Assembly: GCF_002754935.1 (NCBI RefSeq) | Contig: NZ_CP018092.1 | Location: 930,001 to 994,000 of the forward strand | DNA length: 64,000 bases | Source: Thermostichus lividus PCC 6715 | Lineage (GTDB): Bacteria > Cyanobacteriota > Cyanobacteriia > Thermosynechococcales > Thermosynechococcaceae | Reading direction: 5' to 3' | Shown: piece by piece, positions 60,527 through 64,000 of the stretch | How the letters are laid out: every line of letters starts with the position of its first letter | Numbering within the stretch: the stretch's first letter is position 1 | Translations under genes and position numbers: made by a program | Notes under the pieces: generated by a model | Told to the model about the DNA's origin: nothing | The model's database searches: none | What the model saw: only the letters and a program-made list of their open reading frames with translations

Positions 60527-60955
60527 TTATTCTACCCGTAAAGTTTCACCCATCTGTCGGAGGCGATCGCGCCACGCTAGAGCTAAGGGTAACTCGGTAA
60601 AGGGAATTCGATAGGCCACACCAGCACAGGATTGCAAGACCAGTTCAATTCGCCCAGATGATTTCTGCGTATCGGGAGTGTCATTGTCTAAGGGTTGGCC
60701 CCCGGCCATAACGCTAATTGCTGTTATCTCCTCTAGACCACAGGACTGAAGCTGGATGATCCCTTGGCGTGTTGGCTTTCCCCACACTAGGCGATCGCCC
60801 CGCTGCCCTAGCACCGCCAAAATATCGTACTTACTGTGCTCAAACTCCTTTGCCCAGTGACGGTAGTACTCTAGCTTGCGGTACTCCACCCACCCTAGGC
60901 GAGCAAGGGTCAGAAATACCGCCAACAAAGAGAACCAGAAAAGACCGTGGCTCAT
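60527..60955 (-). CDS. Conserved protein of unknown function with one membrane helix
   Basis: 142 residues starting MSHGLFWFSLLAVF, with one N-terminal helix (about 4-22) and a soluble alpha/beta remainder (YDILAVLGQRGDRLVWG, RIELVLQSC). The start overlaps the cinA stop (ATGA), giving coupling. The longer frame from 61021 adds 22 unsupported residues. No function recognised. Confidence 0.72.
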   Translation of the reverse strand: MSHGLFWFSLLAVFLTLARLGWVEYRKLEYYRHWAKEFEHSKYDILAVLGQRGDRLVWGKPTRQGIIQLQSCGLEEITAISVMAGGQPLDNDTPDTQKSSGRIELVLQSCAGVAYRIPFTELPLALAWRDRLRQMGETLRVE

Positions 60956-62202
60956 ACTTGGCTTAGCAACTGTCGCCGCAGCACATCGAGGGCATTCATA
61001 GCACTCAAATGCCGTACCCACTCTCGTCCGCGCTGAGCACTCAGGCGAAATTCACGGGTGATCACCTCACCCTCTGGCAACGCCACGCCAATATACACTA
61101 ACCCCACTGGTTTAGTAAGGGTTGCCCCCCCAGGCCCAGCAATACCGGTGATGCTGATTCCCCAGTCACTGCCAAGGCGGGTTTTAACCCCCACCGCCAT
61201 TTGCGCTGCCACCGTCGCACTCACAGCACCTTCGCGTTCTAAATCCTCAGAATTTACTCCCAATACCTCAACTTTGATGGCATTGGCGTAGGCAATCACC
61301 CCGCCCCGAAAGTAGTCAGAGCTGCCGGGAATACGGGTTAGCAGTTCCCCCAGCCCTCCCCCGGTACAGGACTCCGCCACCGCCACGGTGTGTTGCCGCT
61401 GCTGCAACAGCGTTGCCACACAGCCAGCAAGGCTATCGTCATCAGCGCCGTAGCAGTCTAGCCCGACAATTTGGCGAATCTCTGCTTCAACGGGACGAAT
61501 CAGTTGCTGGGCTTCCGCTTCATTACTGGCGCGCACGGTAATACGCAGTCGGACTTCGCCATTACCAGCGTAGGGAGCAACGGTCGGGTGGGGACGAGCG
61601 ATTTGGGCAGCCACTTTTTCTGCTAAGACCGATTCTGGGATCCCCCAAAAGCGCAACACTCGGCTGTAAATAATTTCTTTCCCCCATCCTTGCGAGCGCA
61701 GAAAAGGAACAGCCGTGTCATGCCACATCTGCTTCATTTCTGCGGGCACCCCCGGAAAGGTCATGATGATTAGGCCAGTACGCGGCTGCCAAATCATCCC
61801 TGGTGCACTGCCAATGGGGTTCGGTAAAATATCAGCACCCACCGGCAGTAAGGCTTGTTTGCGGTTACTGGGGCTAAAGCCACCGCGATGGGCATACTTC
61901 TGCTCTAAGTCAGCAATGATCTCGGGGCGTTCTGCGAGGGGGGCTTGGAAAAAGTCAGCGAGGGTTTCGGTGGTCAAGTCGTCGGGGGTGGGGCCCAGTC
62001 CACCCGTAAAAATTAACAGGCGGGCGCGATCGCAGGCAATGGCCACCACCTTTTTAATGCGGGTTGGATTATCACCGACGACGGTTTGATAGTAGTGGGG
62101 GATACCTAAGCTCGCTAACTGCTGCGCTAAAAATTGGGCATTGCTGTTGAGGATTTCACCCAAAAGCAGTTCCGTGCCCACGCAAATAATTTCTGCATTC
62201 AT
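60952..62202 (-). CDS. cinA: CinA family protein (NMN deamidase / competence-damage-inducible)
   Basis: Two-domain protein: an N-terminal molybdopterin-binding-like (COG1058, ADP-ribose pyrophosphatase) domain at about 1-170 (ICVGTELLLGEILNSN, FTGGLGPTPDDLT) and a C-terminal NMN amidohydrolase domain (ESCTGGGLGELLTRIPGSSDYF and GIAGPGGATLTKPVG). It recycles NMN to NaMN in NAD metabolism. Start at 62202 (MNAEIICVGTELL) is family-typical; 416 residues. Confidence 0.93.
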   Translation of the reverse strand: MNAEIICVGTELLLGEILNSNAQFLAQQLASLGIPHYYQTVVGDNPTRIKKVVAIACDRARLLIFTGGLGPTPDDLTTETLADFFQAPLAERPEIIADLEQKYAHRGGFSPSNRKQALLPVGADILPNPIGSAPGMIWQPRTGLIIMTFPGVPAEMKQMWHDTAVPFLRSQGWGKEIIYSRVLRFWGIPESVLAEKVAAQIARPHPTVAPYAGNGEVRLRITVRASNEAEAQQLIRPVEAEIRQIVGLDCYGADDDSLAGCVATLLQQRQHTVAVAESCTGGGLGELLTRIPGSSDYFRGGVIAYANAIKVEVLGVNSEDLEREGAVSATVAAQMAVGVKTRLGSDWGISITGIAGPGGATLTKPVGLVYIGVALPEGEVITREFRLSAQRGREWVRHLSAMNALDVLRRQLLSQV

Positions 62203-62206
62203 GGCC

Positions 62207-63253
62207 TTAATCGTTCTCGCTGGTGCCGATCCGCTGCCAGACATACCAAGTGGCAAACCCCATTAGCAATGATGCTGCCACCGCATAGCCCCAGCCCCCC
62301 GGCAGCCCCGCCAGTGCCATGGCCACACTGCCTACCCAAAACGTTAGGCAATAGATAAAGAGAACTGTTAACCGCTGGGACAGTCCTGCTCTGAGCAGGC
62401 GATGGTGGAGATGCCCTTTATCCGGGGCAAAGGGAGACTGACCTTGGCGCAAGCGGTTGACCACCACCGTCGAGGTATCAACAATGGGCACAGCCAGAAT
62501 CAACAAGGGCAATAAAATAGCTGCAGCGGTATAGGCTTTGACCAAGCCAATCACCCCAATCCCGGCCAAGGTAAAGCCCATAAAGTAGGCACCGCCATCC
62601 CCCATGAAAATTTTTGCGGGATTGAAGTTGTAGCGCAAAAAGCCAAGGGCACCGCCGGCCAAGGCGGCGGCAATCAACCCCGCTTCTGGTTCCCCAAGGA
62701 GCATACAGACAAAAAGCATCAAGGAGGCAGCAATACCGGACACACCAGCGGCCAAGCCATCAACTCCATCAATAAAGTTAATGGCATTGGCAATGCCCAC
62801 CAGCCATAGGGTAGTGAGGGGTAGGCTCAACCAGCCTAGGTCGATAATGCCGAAAAAGGGGACGGTGATGATCCGAATTTTGACCCCAACGGCCCAGACA
62901 ATGCCGGCCACAACAAACTGAAGCACTAGGCGCAGCAGGGCAGGTAATGTGAGTAGATCATCCGCGAGGCCAATCAGGAAAAAGGCCACACCACCAAGGG
63001 TAACTCCCCAAATTTCGTACTCCGCAGGCTGGGGCATCACCCCGAAACCACCGGCATTCCAGACAAGGAGCAAGGCGACCAGATTGCCTAAAAAAATAGA
63101 GATGCCGCCAAGGCGCACCATGGGGCGGGTGTGAATTTTCCGCTCGTTGGGGCGATCCACAAACCCAGTCTTATGACCCAGTTCGTTGACAACAGGGGTC
63201 ACCAGTAAGACAACGGCAATGGCAGCAATAAACGCAATGAGGTGGTAAAGCAT
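62207..63253 (-). CDS. wecA: Polyprenyl-phosphate N-acetylglucosaminyl-1-phosphate transferase (WecA/TagO-like)
   Basis: Integral membrane enzyme transferring GlcNAc-1-P to a lipid carrier at the start of surface-glycan synthesis. About ten helices; key motifs are LADDLLTLPALLRL, FIDGVDGLAAGVSG and GDGGAYFMGF, and the HLHHRLLRAG loop. MraY differs in motif spacing. Length 348. It is 4 bases from the cinA start and 33 bases after the glyA stop. Confidence 0.9.
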   Translation of the reverse strand: MLYHLIAFIAAIAVVLLVTPVVNELGHKTGFVDRPNERKIHTRPMVRLGGISIFLGNLVALLLVWNAGGFGVMPQPAEYEIWGVTLGGVAFFLIGLADDLLTLPALLRLVLQFVVAGIVWAVGVKIRIITVPFFGIIDLGWLSLPLTTLWLVGIANAINFIDGVDGLAAGVSGIAASLMLFVCMLLGEPEAGLIAAALAGGALGFLRYNFNPAKIFMGDGGAYFMGFTLAGIGVIGLVKAYTAAAILLPLLILAVPIVDTSTVVVNRLRQGQSPFAPDKGHLHHRLLRAGLSQRLTVLFIYCLTFWVGSVAMALAGLPGGWGYAVAASLLMGFATWYVWQRIGTSEND

Positions 63254-63286
63254 CCGCTGCGGTTAAACGATGGATACAGTTCCCTC

Positions 63287-64000
63287 TCAGGCTAGCACTG
63301 GCTGTGGCAATTGCAAGTGGGGATACAACGGAAATTTCTCGCACAGCTCGGCCACCCGTTGGCGACAGCGGAGTTTTACGGTTTCATCTGCTGGGGCATG
63401 GAGGCGATCGCCAATGATCTCTGCAATGGTGGCAAACTCAGCTTCCTTCATGCCACGGGTGGTCAATGCTGGCGTTCCCAGACGCAGGCCACTGGTCACA
63501 AAGGGAGAGGCAGGATCGTAGGGAATGGTATTTTTATTCGTCGTGATGTTGATCTCTCCCATGAGGCGATCGGCCTCTTTCCCCGTTAAGCCCACTGAAC
63601 GCAGGTCAATCAGCAGCAGGTGATTATCGGTGCCGCCAGACACGAGGCGCAGCCGCTGGGCTTGCAGACCCGCTGCCAAGGCCTGGGCATTGCGAATCAC
63701 TTGGCCAGAGTAGGCAGTGAATTCAGGCTTGAGAGCCTCCCCAAAAGCTACAGCTTTGGCGGCAATGACATGCTCGAGGGGGCCGCCTTGGGTACCCGGA
63801 AAAACGGCCTTATCCAGTTTTTTGCCCAGTTCAGCGTCGCGAGTCAGGATGAGGCCGCCCCGCGGGCCGCGCAGGGTTTTATGGGTGGTGGTGGTCACCA
63901 CATCGCACACTGGCACAGGGTTGGGGTGGTGCCCTGTAGCAACTAGGCCAGCAATATGCGCCATATCCGCTAGGAGATAGGCACCCACTTCATCAGCAAT
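63287..64000 (-). CDS. glyA: Serine hydroxymethyltransferase, N-terminal part missing at window edge
   Basis: PLP enzyme converting serine to glycine and 5,10-methylene-THF. The visible part is the central and C-terminal two thirds. It has the PLP-lysine motif [16 protein letters not shown] and [12 protein letters not shown] just inside the edge, as well as [15 protein letters not shown]. The gene runs off the window at 64000; residues before about 195 are outside. First gene of the leftward cluster seen here. Confidence 0.95.
   Translation of the reverse strand: MADEVGAYLLADMAHIAGLVATGHHPNPVPVCDVVTTTTHKTLRGPRGGLILTRDAELGKKLDKAVFPGTQGGPLEHVIAAKAVAFGEALKPEFTAYSGQVIRNAQALAAGLQAQRLRLVSGGTDNHLLLIDLRSVGLTGKEADRLMGEINITTNKNTIPYDPASPFVTSGLRLGTPALTTRGMKEAEFATIAEIIGDRLHAPADETVKLRCRQRVAELCEKFPLYPHLQLPQPVLA

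Overview
The window reads as a stretch of chromosome from a unicellular cyanobacterium, most likely a thermophile of the Thermosynechococcus type. Evidence for a cyanobacterium is the very frequent HIP1 octamer (GCGATCGC), the cyanobacterium/plastid-specific genes (Ycf29-, Ycf49- and Ycf51-type proteins, ndhB, ndhF1-ndhD1, the bifunctional ArgZ/AgrE protein, glycolytic gap1, C-terminally extended ferredoxins, DHNA-CoA thioesterase, phytol-kinase-like protein) and tight gene packing. The genus is an inference from protein resemblance and was not tested by a search. No rRNA, tRNA or CRISPR array was seen.

Layout. 1-4000: trigger factor and the arginine dihydrolase/ornithine cyclodeaminase gene. 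4080-6400: a visibly AT-rich, HIP1-free accessory island with a type II restriction-modification pair (C5-cytosine methyltransferase and a PD-(D/E)XK endonuclease of probable CCGG family) and a 0.28-kb ISL3-type transposon relic. 6400-14400: amidohydrolase, Ycf29-like regulator, a DUF427 stump, an extended ferredoxin, CPBP protease, ACR3 arsenite efflux, aspartate aminotransferase, SWIM-zinc protein and an SLH-domain envelope protein. 14500-21400: Na+/H+ antiporter, Ycf49, zinc dehydrogenase, a large unknown protein, a glutamine amidotransferase and miaA. 21500-28900: gyrB, fabD-plsC, gap1, rhodanese, ndhB and a SYLF protein. 29100-33900: ndhF1 (broken by two single-base losses), ndhD1 and a coupled hydrolase. 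33900-44200: ftsY, a DapL-like aminotransferase, lepA, phosphoglucomutase, sbcD, tsaC and ggt. 44400-45300: an unusual membrane-anchored DpnII/MboI-like nuclease candidate. 45500-53700: sufCD, a 2OG-Fe(II) oxygenase, envelope proteins, a nucleoside-phosphorylase-like protein divergent from squalene synthase, a tandem PTPS/QueD protein, MAPEG, sufU and ycf51. 53700-64000: IMPase and a second extended ferredoxin, wecB, phytol-kinase-like gene, DHNA thioesterase, tandem Usp, and a leftward run glyA-wecA-cinA-unknown-GT9-gmhB-membrane protein.

How it fits together. Most of the window is core metabolism: NDH-1 subunits, Fe-S assembly (sufC, sufD, sufU), lipid synthesis, and surface-glycan precursors (wecB, wecA, GT9, gmhB). 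The accessory signal lies in the restriction-modification island, the nuclease candidate at 44424-45245, and a scatter of transposon fossils (ISL3 relic; a TnpB zinc-ribbon tail at about 55.1 kb; two hairpins sharing the 12-mer CTCGGAGGTTTT at about 9.55 and 41.63 kb that look like IS200/IS605-type right ends). The most surprising core-gene feature is the double frameshift in ndhF1. The best candidate for an undescribed system is the membrane-plus-coiled-coil-plus-nuclease protein at 44.4 kb, which stands alone with no recognisable partner.
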